From Stercorarius parasiticus (Eukaryota; Chordata; Aves; Charadriiformes; Stercorariidae), in NCBI GenBank assembly GCA_013396915.1, contig VWZL01002559.1:62001-126000 (forward strand): 64,000 nt of DNA. Direction: 5' to 3'. Below are positions 1-14,144 of this stretch, in pieces. Position 1 is the first letter of the stretch. Each line of letters opens with the position of its first letter. The notes beneath the pieces were generated by a model, which ran no database searches, was not told the DNA's origin, and saw only the letters and a list, made by a program, of their open reading frames with translations. The position numbers and the translations under genes were made by a program.

Positions 1-240
1 TTGAGAGATTGCGGACCCCAAAAGAAATCACAGTAATTATAACAACATAAAGCAGATCAGAGAGAGCAGCACCAGTACTAAGCATGAAAAGACTTCCATG
101 AGCAGCCGTGTTTCACCAGCCTGCAGTACTGGGGGAGGGAAAGGAGGGCAAAAAAATCCCAACAAACCACCACAACAGAAAAACCCTACATCGCTGATAA
201 AAGTCTAAAGAACAAGCATTTCTGAAGCTCAGTTAAGCTC

Positions 241-353
241 CTATTCTTCCCTTCTTCCACTTAATCTCTTACTGTGATGTGTTTCAGAAGTATGAACTCC
301 TCCTTGGGACAGCCGGGATTGTAATTCTTTACCTTCCTTGCTCTTTGGGAATC
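241..353 (-). CDS. Candidate terminal coding exon (unrecognised protein)
   Basis: On the minus strand a very strong splice acceptor ends at 354: about 25 nearly uninterrupted pyrimidines followed by CAG. Two frames stay open behind it. The frame used here needs two bases to finish a split codon, then reads FPKSKEGKELQSRLSQ and onward for 36 residues, rich in Ser, Lys, Glu and Arg, to a TAG stop at 241-243. The alternative frame (DSQRARKVKNYNPGCPK...) stops at 261-263. The first frame is preferred because it fits the phase left by the candidate exon at 2620-2698. A weak donor inside (CACA/GTAAGA near 270) would make it internal instead. I do not recognise the product. No polyadenylation hexamer is visible on this strand between 1 and 240, so a 3' UTR would run off the window. 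Confidence 0.22.
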
Positions 354-2619
354 CTGAATGGATGGAAAAAAGTGAGGAAGAGCAATACTAAGAGGCAGAG
401 TACATATCCATACAGACATCCTCTCCATGTTTGAATAGGACAGCCATGGCAGCAGCCAGAGATGACTGTATGCTGTGGTATGTGAAAGCTGGTGTTTTGT
501 GGTGTAGGAAATCCCTTTATTTCCAGATTTCCAGCGCCTGCATATACTTATTCACCTATTGGTTCTGTTCAAAAGGTGCTAGCTTGTCCCTGGTTCTTGC
601 TGGATTTGGGAAGATCTCCAGACAAAGAGGAGCAGCATCTGAGTGTGTGTAGTAGATAACGGAACAGAAACAACTACTTATCTCCAGACAGCTCTCACGC
701 TGTCCATGTTCTCCCCAGGCTGAAGGATCATGTCAGCCCTTTGTGAAGCCTGAGAACATGCTCATTTTATGACACCGTGCCAAGTGGGAAAAATTTACAA
801 GAAGCGGTCATGAGACAACAAAAACAAAGAATTATGGAGAGGGAACAAAAGTAATTTAGGAGTTCATGTGCAATGGCCATCAAAGAAGAATAAGATTTTT
901 AACAGGATTAGAGATATGCAGGTGCCAGAATTAGCAAGGTGGATCCTCTACTATAGCACAGACTATCAGTTCTCATATCCTGAAGACCGATAATTTTTTG
1001 CTTTAAATGATAAGGCACAGGGTCAAGAACCTATTTATAAGTGAGATCCTGGATACCACCTTAAGTGCTCTATGGGAGCACACTAAGATTTTGGAAGCTT
1101 ATCTCTTAGACAGTGTAGAATTACACTGCAGCAAAATTCCTTCACTCACCCAAATTGGAAATCTTAGATAAGTGAAATAAGTCTGTGATGAGGATAAACA
1201 CACTGTCATATGACGAGACTCCAGTAAATTAGCTAGACAGAGAGAACAATGACAGATAGGATATAAGCAAAGAGTGAGTTACTGTATTTAGTGCTTGAAA
1301 TGTCATTTGGATACTGTTCACTGCTAATGTGCCCTCTGGGGTTTGCCAAGTCCTGTTCCATTGGCCTTCAGAAAGCCAGAGGTCAAATTTACATATAAAA
1401 ATCTCAAGTCATTCATATTTGAGCATTCCCTACCTACTGGTAAAAAGCACTTTATTCTTGATTAAAATTTCTGTAAGAGATCTGTTCTTTGCAGCATAGC
1501 TTAACAGTCCATCCCTTATGCACTACACACATTCCTGTGTTTCTTCTAGCATTCCTTATTTCTGCCTCTTATCCCATTTCACCCTTTTTTCTTCACACAG
1601 ATCTTGGAGTAGCATACATTTCTGTAGAACTGAAAGAAACTCCTTTTTCTGTCACAATCTTCTTTTACAGTTACCATCTACAAAATATTATATAGGTAAT
1701 TGATATCAGCATTCAAAGTATTGGTTGCTTCATGATGCTCAACAGCTTCACAAGTGGGGTTTGTCTTTGTTTATCATTTCTCTAGCTTAGTCAATGCCAC
1801 TGAGAAAGTGAATAATCAAGATTTTTGGATGAAGGCTTTCACAGTCCCAAAAGAATTCAAGGCTATCACTGAGCATGCGAAATAACTTACAGATGAGTCT
1901 GAAGCAGTTTCAGTTATTTGCACTGTAATACATGACTGCTCAGTTGAAGAAAGCAGCTTGGAACAACATATGGTACCAATTACCTATATCCTCCTGTAAC
2001 CAATACTTCTTCTTTTCAGATACAGTTTATCTGTACTGCTTGGCAGCTCAACTATCTCTCCCTCTTTCTCTTGAGGAATACCACCACATGCAGATGCTAT
2101 TTATATGCCAGACAAATTATTTCTGCAACCGTATTCTTCACAATAAGCCTATCCTTGCCTCCCCTCCAAGTCATAATCAAGTGTCATAATTTGTGACTGT
2201 GAAAGATGCCTTGGCACTTTTTGAAAAGTAAATCCAGAATCTTGGCAAAATTTCTGGTTTGGTAATTGCATTCTGTCTATCTGTAGTTCTTCTTCTCTAA
2301 GAAACAGCTGATGAATTCTACCCCAGATGTGACTAGTAGCATATCCCAGGAAGCTGTTAAATCAAAGAACAAACTTAATAATGAGCAACATAGTTACAAG
2401 CCTCATTTCTCATGTATCTGCTCTACAGGTATGTTTATGCTCTTCTTCAGCTCCCAGCATCCCATCACAACAATAGCTGGTCTAAACAGATGTCATGGGA
2501 GTAAGTCTCTGAGGACACTTTCTCTTTGAAACGCTGGTCAGAAACCCAGTGAGAATACCAATGGCACATTAAAACTTATTTCCCTCAGCCTACAGCAGCA
2601 CTTGGTAGTGTTTAGTTAC
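354..2619. other. Non-coding DNA, no supported gene
   Basis: This stretch is AT-rich and CpG-poor, with frequent stops in all frames. Short open frames such as those at 431-652 and 1932-2189 lack splice signals, good start contexts or recognisable motifs. If the minus-strand exon chain is real, this is its last intron. Confidence 0.5.
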
Positions 2620-2698
2620 CTCCCATTTGAAAGTTTGCAATCCTTAGCCGACAAGAATGTCCCACAGCCACACAGGTAATCGTGCCAAACAGTAGCTT
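2620..2698 (-). CDS. Candidate internal coding exon (unrecognised protein)
   Basis: The minus strand has a good acceptor (a pyrimidine-rich run ending TTTGTTTGTCAG at 2699) and a GGGAG/GTAACT donor after 2620. Between them 79 bases stay open in one frame, reading KLLFGTITCVAVGHSCRLRI and onward for 26 codons plus one base. The peptide has a hydrophobic start and two cysteines. It enters in phase 0, matching the exit of the 9215-9300 candidate, and leaves in phase 1, matching the open frame at 241-353. I do not recognise the family. A 26-codon open frame is common by chance, so support rests on splice signals and phase agreement only. Confidence 0.22.
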
Positions 2699-5600
2699 CT
2701 GACAAACAAATCTAAAGGGAAGCAAAAGTCCTATGTATTTTGGAATAATGAATTTGGCATCGTTTCCTTTTGCACTGTTTTTATAAGGTACATTGTCATA
2801 TTTAAGAGCAGAAGTAAAACATAAAAAATTATTTGGAAAAGACAATTAAAAAAACCAGCTTCCTCGGGTTGGGGGGAGGTGGTGGTGGGGAAAGGGAGTG
2901 CACTGATACACATGAGAACTGCTTCAAAAAGCCCCCCAAATGTCATAAACATATTTCTATCCTTGGGTTGTGTGTCAGGGTCCATTACCTTCAAACACTT
3001 TGGAAAGGAGTACAACATGCTATGAGAAGCACTTCTTTAAAAACAGAAAAACAAAGACAGCAGTATTACGAGGAACTGTTTGCTGTATGCCAATAGAAGG
3101 TCCTTGCTCAATTTATCATTTTCCATAAAAGGCCCAAACACGTGAATTTTTTAGTGGCAACTCTGCAAGCTCACCTGAGATCGGAAAGGGAAGAGGTGTT
3201 TCGAATAGCTCATCACTTGTCACCATCCCCCAGGCTGAGTACTTGCCATAGTGTCACATACTGCCAGGTATTCAGCAATTTGTTGCTAAGGTGAGCACTG
3301 GGTGTTCAATAGCCCTCCTGAACTAATTTTTCTTACTCTTTGAAAACAATTTCCTAAGCCATCTAGCTGGGAATGTCACCTTCCAAATGTGAAGCAAATG
3401 ACTGCTGCTTTCTTAAGCTCTAAGAGAACAAAGCTTTTTGTAGCAGAGTGTTACTTTTCTTTTTATTAAGTATATACAGCAGTGATGGCACAGGCAAAAT
3501 ATGGTATTTTTTCATAACCTAAATCAATATTTGACCAGAAATACATATCTTCCCTCTTTAAATCTAGTTCTGCACTTTTTTTTTTACTAAAATGGATAAG
3601 ATTTGCCTTAAACTAGTGAGATTTAAGCAAGTGCTTGAAATTAAGGTAACACCCAAGAAGTTTAACATAGCTGAATCAGGGACATATAGAAGGCAAAGTT
3701 GCTCTGGCCAGTAAGACTCAGTGTCAGGGGATGTGGGCTGAACGGTAATCTCAACTATGTGTCTCCTAAGGTAGGTTAGAGATGTCATAATGTCCCCCAG
3801 TCTTATTTTCTTTTTTGTTATTAGCTGTCTGACCGCAGCAATCAAAAAGCTGTGTACTTGAGCAAGATCCCATTGAAAAAACTGGCAAGTATGGTCCTTT
3901 ACCCTCCCCCACAGTTTTTCTTTTCACAGCTATATTACTTACGCGGTATAGCTGGAAATAATATTAGGTGGGGACTGTTCTGTATCGCTTGTTTTACTTC
4001 GGTCTGCATACAAATTGCTTAAGCGTTCTGTTGGTCATGAGCAAGCCAAAAATAGCTCTGCTGCTTCTCCCAAATTTCTATCTATGCTGCGGTGATACCA
4101 GGAGGAAAGTGTTCATGAAAGCAGAGAGGCATGGTTCCAAGAGAGACCTGCAAGGGAAGAGATGGTTCCACTTATTGGCAAGGGCTAAATATCCTTTTTT
4201 TGCCTCACTACAAATGCTTTGATTAAAAACAAAACAACAACAACAAAAAAGCAGAGACCTTAATGACCAGTTTAAGGGTTCACAGCAATTAAGCAAGAGA
4301 ACCCTAGTAAGCACTTAACTTCTCTGGTTTCTGTGACTAGGAAAACTAACAGAAATATTCAAAAGACGACCTTACTTCAATGAATTCTAAATTAAAACAA
4401 AACAAGAGATGTTATTGACTACCAACATTTCTGAAAAAATGCTGAGCCTAATGGAAAACCATTGACCACTCATTGCAGAGTTCCTAGATAACTGCTACAG
4501 GCATAGGGAGCACAGCAAAAAAATCCCTTCCACCCCCTCTACCGTCCCTGGTACCTGGATGGCAAGAGAAGGACTGGAAGAAGTAGACAGCAGGCAAAAT
4601 ATCTCCTGACCTGCTGCAGAGAATCCCGAGGCAGCTCTTCATTCACAAGAGGCTGTTAAAACTTTGGGATCACACCACCACCCTACCCTGTGAACAATGA
4701 GCTTGTAGAACTTGGTATTGTAAATACATGGGATTTAAAATTATTTTCCTGTTTACTGACTAGACAAACAATTTTCCAGTCACTCTTGTTCACCTACCAA
4801 GAGAGAAGCAAAGCTGTCCGCATTTCACTGTAGTAGCATGTGGCTTCAGGGAGGTTCCCTAACCACTGTCTTTTTAAGTTGCAAGCTGGGAACGCTGTGG
4901 TCCTATAGAGTCACAATATTTCTAAAGGAATTTAAACTGTCCCTCAGGCTTCACTCCGGCACGTGCATTCATCCACTCACCTTGTGAGCCCTTCCTCTCA
5001 CACCGAGAGCCTGATTGAAACCGAAAGTTTTGAAATAAAACTCTGTTCCCATTATACAGACCTCAGAAGTCTCAACTGAAGTAGGACAATATTGGTTCCA
5101 CAATTCTTCCAGCCTCAGAAATGGGAGGCTGAAGAAATACAAGCTCTTTTTGGGAATACAGAGTTAACCTTGGAAGGGAAAGCATTCAAAAGACTGAGAA
5201 CTGTCCGAAAACAAATACTGACCTATATAATATAATAGGTTTTGTTTACCGAGGCATGAGCAGATACTACTTCACTGATTTAAGTGAATAGGCTCAGCGC
5301 CAAAGCTATCAATGGAATTATATCTGCTTATACTGCTGGGAAGTTCTGCTCTTTGCACAGCATTCAGTGAGGTGTAAAATGAGGACTTAATGTTACTTGC
5401 TTGGATTCATTGCAGAAGCAATTGCTGCACCTGTTCATACCAACACACATACACAATAAATTCTTTTCTTTTTCCCAGAATCCAATACCGTAAGACCTGG
5501 ATTGAAATAATAAAGCTATGCTTCATATTCCTAGACATTTCTTTATTCTTTACTAATCACCTCCTTTGTAAAATGCATTCATTTTCCTAAAAAGAAAAAA

Positions 5601-8600
5601 AAAAATCTGCTTCTGCCAATTAGACAAAATAACCGAATCCTTGCATCTTCTCTCCACAAGAAAAGAAGTCTCTCTGTATTGCACAATACTGAATATGAAC
5701 AGCATACCCCAGGTCTTCTGAAGCCATATCTTTCAGGTATTACCCAAGAAATGGGGACTCCTAAGGAATAATTCACAGAAGTGAATTGTATACCCCTTTG
5801 AGTGCAATAAAATAACAAGTGGCAAAACAAGTCAGATTTCTTCACAGACAAGTATGAGTTCTTATCTGCACAGCATGGAGAGTGAAGAGTTTTCTCCTCT
5901 GATTTAGCTCTAAGCCAATCTAAAGCAGTCATAATGGACTGACTCCAAATTCACTGCCAGACTGCAGGGACTGTGCAAGCAGAGGGCTTGGTTCTGGTAA
6001 GCGGTGAATATCCTCAGCTTCCACTGTGAGCTCGTGTTCCTTTGAAGGAAAAGGACATTTGGCTAAATGGAGCAAACTTTAACAAGCCTAAACAAACAGC
6101 ACACCATAGTATAAAGTTATTACAGTAAGGAGAGAAATGTTCATCTCCCTATAGCTATAAAAGTTTGCTTTCCACGATCAACTTGGAAGAAGCAGAGAAA
6201 AGTGAGCAACCTGAGTAACATACATATAATCTCTTGATTTGTTCAATTTTTTTTTTTCTGTAAGCTGCTCAAATGTAGACAAATAACAAAATCAGTGCAA
6301 GTGCACGGACCCAATGACCTCCAGAGGTTCTTCCCAATTTACATTTTCTATGACTGTGTACCATGAGATTTCATAATGCCCACCACATCTCTAGAGGTGG
6401 CACACTGCTCAGAGATCCTAGGAAAAGAAGGAAGAAGGGTCAGGCCCGTGGACTGCAGCTTCTCTTGCTTAATTGTTTATACTAAGGCAGCCACTGTGGA
6501 TAAAGCTTTCCATCAAGGAAGGCAGAATAAATTCTCCCCTTTTTTTTTTCTTAATAGAGCAAATAAACTCCAAATATTATTTCCTACTTATGTAAGCATT
6601 CACCAAAGTGCCTCCAACCAGTAGAGGACAGCCTACATTAAGATATCCCTAGTTTTGGGCTTCCAACATTCCTATCTTCAAACCATATGACCTTTTACAT
6701 GGTTACCTACTAAAGGGGACATACCTGCACGCGTATCAAACTCTCTTAATAACCTTGTGGAATAACTACATTCAGGGTAAGGCTGGTACATTCTTTCAAA
6801 AGGCAAAATTTCTTACTTGCTTGCCACACTTTAGAAGGGCCAGTGCCACTTTGTACATTTTTATAGACTATTCTGTTTTTTCAGGTTTGTTCAGAAAAAA
6901 GAAAGCTTGTGCAATGGCTATCAGCAAGTCATCACTTACCTCAATGAAAGATAAGGGGAAACTGAGGCAAATTGGTTTCTCTTATGCTATGGAAGCATTT
7001 GTGGGTATCAAGTGGCACAATTAGAAAGACAGAAAAGAATAAAACTTGTCTATTTCTTACAGCTAATATATAAGAAAACACAACTATGGTGGCATTATTT
7101 TTTAAACAATGTATGATATTTCCAGTTCATTCACAATATTTGCAAAGGGAATGTCAAAGATTAATATGTCATTAAGAGAGTGTTGATAAAAGATCACCAC
7201 TGGATTATACTAAATTATGTGGCTGATTTTTTCAAAGGAGCCAAAAATACATATGTGTGCATTTCAGTGGGATTAAGGTGTCTATCTTTCTTAGCCTTCT
7301 AAGAAAAAGAAAAAAAGTGCCTTAAATCATTAATGTCTACTTTGGTTCTGAAAGACTGGATTTAATTATGTTTTGGTCTAATGGCTGGCACAGACTAGGA
7401 AAGGAAAGATGGAGATGAGAGTAGGAAAGGGATTACAGCTGCCAATCATATCCACAAATAGCACTACCATTTTTAAGATCCATTGGACCAAATCTTGAAG
7501 CGTTTTATTAGCAAAGAAATTCCCATTAACTGAGAATGTTCCACACAAGACAGCACACCATACCTTGCATAATTCAGCTACTGAATACAAACTACCGTTT
7601 CTAACTCTTCCAGTATTCAATTTTTATTATGCATAACATACTCCAGTGCATACAACAGCTCTTTTTAGGGCTTATCACTGCAAGATGACAAAGTGTCAGC
7701 TTTAAGCTACCCTTGAAGATTTCCCCTCCCTGCAAAGATGCCAATCTGAGATTCTACAAGCAAAGGCATGTTCGTGTTCTATCACATGTCAGCAGCTATA
7801 AACAACAGCCTGAAGGGTGCTTTCCCCAGCTCCCGTAAACAAAGGAAGTCTTTATTCCTGTAGTAGTAGATCTTTCATGAAAACTGTGAATCTTGACTGC
7901 TACATGGCAGAGATAACTCATGCTCCTGCTAAATAAGATTCCCTAGAAATAAACCACAATACTGGAGACATTTATTTGCAAGACAGTTTAGACATCCTCA
8001 AAACACAATTCATTCTATGGTATACTATGCATTTCAGATTCCTCTGCACATCCAACCAGTGATGAAATTTCACCTATGATTTTAAGCTGTCATCATCATT
8101 CAAACAAAATATAGCCTTGTTCTAAATTAAACACAGATTATTTCAGTTTGCTGTTCTAGAAGCGGAAGCGTTTTGTGGAAGCAACAGCCACACTAAGTAG
8201 GCTGGGACTGAATTAATCCTATTAAAAAAAAAAGCAGAAGCTGCATTCTTTTGTGATATCTACCCTCCAGACAGAACAATGACTGATTCAGCTTTCCTGA
8301 TGAAACTAAGGACCCTAACCCCCCCAGATGTCATGGCAGCCCAGCTGTCATCCAGTCAACATTTTACACTTCCCATACCCGTGTCTAAATGCACAGCGCT
8401 GCATTGGCCACTACTCTAAGTGTATCAAGGCCACTGGAGTTACGGCTTTCTGCAAGGATCCCCTGGCTTTTTCATCTGCACTTCCAGCCTCTCTTCCGGC
8501 TCCCTGATTTCCACTACAAGAGCTTCCTGCTGGAAAAGCACCACTCATTTCTAGCAGCACTGCACAAATCCTCCATCTTGAAGGTAGGAACATCATGGAG

Positions 8601-9214
8601 AAAAACCGCTGTACAACTAACATTCACAGCTAGGACTACAGAATAAATCCCGTTACAAAAATTCGCAGAAGATTAACAACTACACAATTACTTCACACAC
8701 AAACACAGCAAACGTCTTTAAAAAAAATAAATAAGCAAAGCAGCATGATCTTAACTAGTCCAGTGCAGTAGAAAAGATAAGTGAGTGTGGCAAATCTACA
8801 GATAGGCTCACAAGGTTCTTCACATAGAAGCCAACTCAGCATAATCACTGATTATAAGTATAGCAGAACGTATGGTACTACCCATGCAAATCTTCTTACA
8901 CCAGCCATTTTCTGTTGAAGTGCATGAATACAGCGTTGATGAACAAAACTATCTGGAGACAGCCCTACATTTTGCTTTCAGACACAAGATAGGCTGACAA
9001 ACACACCAGATGCTAAGTGTAATAATCACTCATGTTCCTCATTCTGACCCAATGTTAGCTCTTAAACAATTCCTAGGGGTTTTGTTGTTTGCTTTTTTTT
9101 TTTAAATGGCTACAGCTTTCCTCAACTCAGAATTTTTTGCTTGCTTACGCTCCTAATGCGGAAACAAGCAAGAGACAGTGGCAAGTCTGAGGTACTGCAG
9201 CTTGAGGTTGTTAC
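2699..9214. other. Non-coding DNA with scattered weak minus-strand exon-like pieces
   Basis: This is mostly AT-rich, CpG-poor sequence. It contains minus-strand donors preceded by short open frames at 3175-3253 (peptide containing GMVTSDELFETPLPFPIS, but no acceptor), 4981-5075 and 6725-6792 (GTGCAG/GTATGT donor). These do not join in phase with the better candidates, so they are not called as exons. A short piece near 6946-6972 resembles the AACTGAGGCA end of MIR-type SINEs. Confidence 0.4.
2866..2896 (+). other. Possible G-quadruplex tract
   Basis: Four runs of three or more guanines lie within about 31 bases (2866-2868, 2871-2876, 2887-2890 and 2894-2896), separated by GT-rich loops. One loop is about 10 bases, longer than the usual seven-base limit, so folding is plausible rather than assured. 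Confidence 0.35.
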
Positions 9215-9300
9215 CTGCTGCCATTCAAAGCTGTTTAGCTGCAAGCTCCTCCTCTCAGCCCTAACTTCTTCAAGGGGCCCAGTGCCAAATCCCACACCTG
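9215..9300 (-). CDS. Candidate internal coding exon with NAGNAG acceptor (unrecognised protein)
   Basis: On the minus strand the acceptor ends CCCCAGCAG, giving two possible starts three bases apart (9300 or 9297). The donor GCAGCAG/GTAACA is good. Entering in phase 1, the frame reads GVGFGTGPLEEVRAERRSLQ and ends FEWQQ exactly at the donor (phase 0). The other two frames contain stops. The charged, helix-prone composition is protein-like, but I cannot name it. Its entry phase matches the exit phase of the candidate at 14145-14277, and its exit phase matches the entry of 2620-2698. Confidence 0.25.
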
Positions 9301-12300
9301 CTGGGGAAAGCTAAATTACTTACTGCAGACCGGCTCATCACCATACAGCCAAAAAGCACCAGACCAAGTGGAATAAAATGGTGCAATGAAGGACAAAAAT
9401 TGCCCACTGTTACATTCCTTGGCCAGTCTTTGATCCCAAAGGGTCCAAGCAGTAGCAACCACTCTTGCAGCACCAAGTAGCAATCATTTCAGCACTGCCT
9501 CTTCCACCCTTGCCAAAAGCCTCTTATGTGCAGACAGGCAGGCGGGGAGTTGGGCCTCCATAGCTTTCATTTGCTTTCCAAAGAGGACACCAGAGGATAA
9601 CGCTAGACTCTTTTCATTCCTTTGTGTGGCCATTCCTTTGTAGTGTTAATTATTTACACATCTTTCTATCCACAAGGGAAGAACAACTGATATATCTTTG
9701 TGCAATTACAGCTATTTTTCCTCATTCTGTGCTTCAACAATAGGAGCGCGTTTTCTAAGAGTTTAGCTGTCCTCAATCTGCACACCTTTGTCACCCCCTA
9801 GGAAGACAACTGCCCATTAATCTGCACACTTTTATTGTTTGCTTTACTATATGTTTATCAGTGTTACCCATCATCAATGTGATTTTCACATTGTCCACAT
9901 GGAACAAGGAAGCAGTTAATCTTGACTGCAAATACATGAATGGGATTAATCCCCACAATACGTTGTGGCAAAAAATAAGCTGCAATAGCTTTTGAGGGAG
10001 CCTGAATACACCACTTTTCAAGACAACATCTATATAACCTTTAAAGAAGGAAGATTATTCCCCTGCCCCCGGATCTCACCTCTAACATCAGCACGTCTAT
10101 AAATGAAAAGAATTCATCCGTAGCCACAATACACATGGCTTTTAACTAGCAGGCACATGGACATTCACGTATTTAGCTGCCATATCTTAGGCACCTCTCA
10201 GCAATTCTTTTCTTTAACCACTTGGAGCAAGTCACAACATAAGCAGCTCTGCCCTCGCCATGCAATTCCGTTGCAATTTTCTACAACTTCAAAAATAGCG
10301 GCAAAAGGAAAATATAGTGTCCTCATGAAAGAAAACCAGTATCTTATAGGATTCACTCAGAAAGCATTTGTTCCTCAGAAATAAAATAGCTTTTGTGTTA
10401 CTCAGAAGACAAGGCAGCAAGTTCTTATATAAAGAACAAAAGAACAAACTAAATAGGGTTGCCTTTCTAATACTGTCAGTGCTGGCACAGACATGATCTG
10501 CAAATAATAGCGTGTGGGGTTTTTTTTAAATAGACTCTAAAAAAAAAAAACTCATCTAGGAAATCTGTGAAGTTTTTTCAAAGGTTCATCTAAGCATCCC
10601 CCAAGCCCATATTTGTCCATTACTAAAACTCTTTGGCTAACATATACGTACTCTTTTAAAACAAAAAATATTCTTTGATAGTTTTCAGTTAAACCTTCCC
10701 CACCTTCAAGATTTTACCTTCATAAACTACCTATTCATTTTTATGTAATCTGCATAAAGACAGACAGAGGTGGAATATAATGCTGAAGCTCAATTTTCAA
10801 TATTAAAAAGTATAAAGCTATAATTAATAAATTCCACCAGTCACAGTTTAACTCCCTTTTGTGGGAGGAATTACACTGAGACAAATCAAAATGTTTCATG
10901 GCCTCTCTGAATTGCTTTTGAACGTTGTCCTTGAGCACCTCCAATTCATTATTATTTATATCAAACATGATTTCCATTGAGACTACACTAGTAGTATGTA
11001 GTCTGTAAATCTGTCAAGTCCCTTGGAGACCCTTGGCAACCGCTTTTGTAAGTCTAGTGCCTCCTTGGAAACTCTTGTTGTGTAAAATCAAAAAATCATT
11101 CTTATGCTCAGTGGAAAGCTGAGTGCAAATGTGGGAAAACAATCTTCCTCCCAGTCCTCCGAGTGTCGCTGTGAAGCGGAACCATCAATCTCCTTTTTCA
11201 GCCAGCCATGAAGATGAAGTCCTACCACATGTATCTATGCACTGTCAGGTATTGCTGCTGCTTCTTGAAGGCTTAAAGGCTGCTATGAGCACTTGAAAAG
11301 GGAGTTCTGAATGATAAACCATAGACAGTCTCCATTTGCTTGTATTCGAAAAACTAGCAAAACCCTTCCTCTACTCCTTAGAGGACCTAGATACCAAGGC
11401 CAGATTCACAACTAGTAAAAATCACTGTTGATCCATTCAAGTCACCGACCTTTCCAAGGTAAGTATTTGGTTCACTTTCCTGCTATTTTCTTCAGAAACA
11501 TTCATTCTTATTCCCTTCTCAACTACACATGATGATTATTGGAATATTATTGTATTCGATCCAGCAATCATTTTACATACCAGAGTTTTTGTGGGTTTGG
11601 GGGTTTTTGGCCAGACAGGTGAGGGGGAGGCAGCTGCATTTCTTATCAGACCTGCACTCCTAAAGCCTATTCAGCAACAGGGTGTTAATTATTACTTTGT
11701 AATCACTTGATTCCTACAGCTTGAGTACAGTAAACAAGGTAGACCTACACAGTGTTGTACACTAGATGCTACACAAGACCTCAGCCATCAGCAGCATTGA
11801 GATTCAGTGGAGTTCAGCCAAGAAAAGTTACCTAAAGGATAACATGGAAGTTGATACATTTGGTAACCTAGATGGTTTTCCATAGAATGACAACAGCAGA
11901 TTCCCCATCTTCCACATGTGTTTGTTATCTAGCCCCTCAAACACTACTTTGTTCAGAAAAAATGTAAGTTGAAAATATATCCTACTATAAACTCAGTCCC
12001 TGCCTTTATCAAATGTTGGCATTGAAAATTCCTGGGGGCAATCCAATAGACTTACAGACATCGACAGCGTAAACCACCACAAAGAGTAAGCGTATTCACT
12101 AGTGTTCTTTACGGGCACTTTGAGCCAGGCTGCTCTATGTATTTATAGGCATTCATACATGTGCCCATACTTAAAACAGTATTTCTTTAAAATTGTGATA
12201 CTACCAGGACAGTACAAGATAGTCCAAGGACAAGCAAGTGTCAATCAGTAACTGTGCCACTGCTGCATGTTCACTCAGCACCATATCATCACCTTGTTAC

Positions 12301-14144
12301 AGTGACAAGCCATTTCCAGCTGGGTGCACAGCATGGGCCAAAACAGAGTTACAGCTGACGTTCAGTTTCAGTCTCTTCAGTTTTATCCTAAATAAAGCAC
12401 TTTCTAATCCAAGCAGCTATCTTAAACATTGTCAAGTGACAGCAGAAGCATAATTGACAGTAGGAAAAGATAAGAACGGTAGAGTATATACACACACAGA
12501 GAGGGGGATGTGTGCGTACTTGTATGTATACAAGCACACATCCATATGCAAACCTCATCAGCTATTCCCTGGACACCTGGCAGAAGGTCCCAGTCTTCAT
12601 TTAGGTATCAGCTGCACACAAAGTGACCACAGGGCAGGAGAGGCACTACTCAAACTGGGTGCAGCAGGACATGCTTAGCCAAACTGGTGGGTGGCTGACA
12701 GCATTGGAGTCAGGTGTTAATCAGGCCGGAGTCTTGCCAACAGCTAAGGTGATGTCTGGTGTCCAAGTTCACTAATTGGTTCACTTACTAAATTCAACAT
12801 ACATTTTGTTTCAAAAAAGATTAAGTATTTCACCCACAAATTATTACATAATCCCAGAAAATGGTAAAGGGTTACAAAAGAAATGACAAACTAATGGCTT
12901 TAGTTAAGCACATCAGAGTGCAGTGTCGATAGTCTATTACTGTGTTAAGTGGTCTAAAGTGTAACTGTCTATACATCACAAAGAAGTTGTCTTGGTTATA
13001 AACAGGCATCTTAGATGATATCTCAGTTTGTCTTAGCTGTACAAAAGAAAACAACCCAGAAGAACTCCGGAGAACCTGATCCTGTACAATCATTTTTTAA
13101 TTGGCAATAAAACCAGGTATTCTGCTGGGATGTGTTGGTAGGATCTACAATGAAGAATAGTTGTGCAAACCAAGTAATCAAGAAAAAACAGAAATAGTAG
13201 CCAAGAATAAACTGAATGGATATCCGAGTGCCACATTTGAGATGACCCATACTGATGAACAAAGTCACACAACCTCGCAAATAATGCCCAGAGGGCACAA
13301 TAGCCTAGAATTTCTAAATACGTCCTCTCAGACACATTTCTGGCAAATAATACCTCACATATATTTTCAGTTACCCATCTCTCCCTCAAGATAAGCGTCT
13401 TGTTAGAGCAGATACAGAAAACCTCACTAACTCACAGTTCCTAAAGTTCTGATACTTTTAAGGTAGATTCATACAACACCAAGAGAGTCAAACAGCATCA
13501 GGTAGGTATGAAACAATATACATGATCTCCAAAAACTTTGTAAGATTGATAATTACACAGTATCTTCTCCAACAGGAGGTTTTACAGGGATTAAAAAAAG
13601 ATAAAAACAAAAAAGCAGAGACCTTCCAATAAGTGTCAGGTGTCAATTGTGTATTCTGTTATTGTTATTGGTTGTTTGTTGTTAGTTTTTTGTTTTGTTT
13701 TTTTTTTTTTTAATAATTGTCTGAAACTTGCGTTCTGACACAAACTCCTCATAGCAAAAAATTTCGGAAAGCAAATCTAAGAAAAAAATATAAAGGGTAT
13801 ATATCCCCATATATAACCTGGGAGGAGGGGAGTGGCGGGTTTGATTCATAACACTAGCCCTGGGGAAGTTGGGACTTGCACCATCAGAGACAGGACAAGT
13901 GGCCAACTGCCAGCAATCCTGCTGAAGGCAAGCGAGAGTTTCTGACATCACCCTTCCCAGGGGGTGGTAATACTAGGACAGCTTTAATTTGCATGCTCTC
14001 ATCTGCATAATTGTCCTGAGCAACACTGTACCCAACTGCCTTTTACTGAGGAAGGAACATGGCCTAGAGATCTCATCTGATCAAAGGAAGCAGGATCCTG
14101 GAGCAGAGTAAGAGCCTCTGTTGAGCTCACGTGCCAGGGCTTAC
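9301..14144. other. Non-coding DNA, no supported gene
   Basis: The stretch is AT-rich with many stops. A plus-strand interval at 11382-11458 has a good acceptor and a consensus AAG/GTAAGT donor, but stops in all three frames. It could only be a non-coding exon. A CA/GA-rich patch lies near 12486-12510, and a T-rich run lies near 13690-13712. Confidence 0.45.

Noticed and set aside
3175..3253. Minus-strand frame containing GMVTSDELFETPLPFPIS with a CTCAG/GTGAGC donor
   Set aside because: The frame is closed upstream by a stop and no acceptor with a pyrimidine tract lies between the stop and the frame.
4981..5075. Minus-strand interval with acceptor and ACAAG/GTGAGT donor
   Set aside because: Open in one frame, but its phase does not join the better candidates and a 31-codon frame is common by chance.
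6725..6792. Minus-strand interval ending GTGCAG/GTATGT
   Set aside because: The donor is strong but the acceptor is weak, and the entry phase fits no neighbouring candidate.
11382..11458. Interval with a strong acceptor and AAG/GTAAGT donor on the plus strand
   Set aside because: All three frames contain stops, so it cannot be a coding exon. Kept only as a possible non-coding exon without other support.
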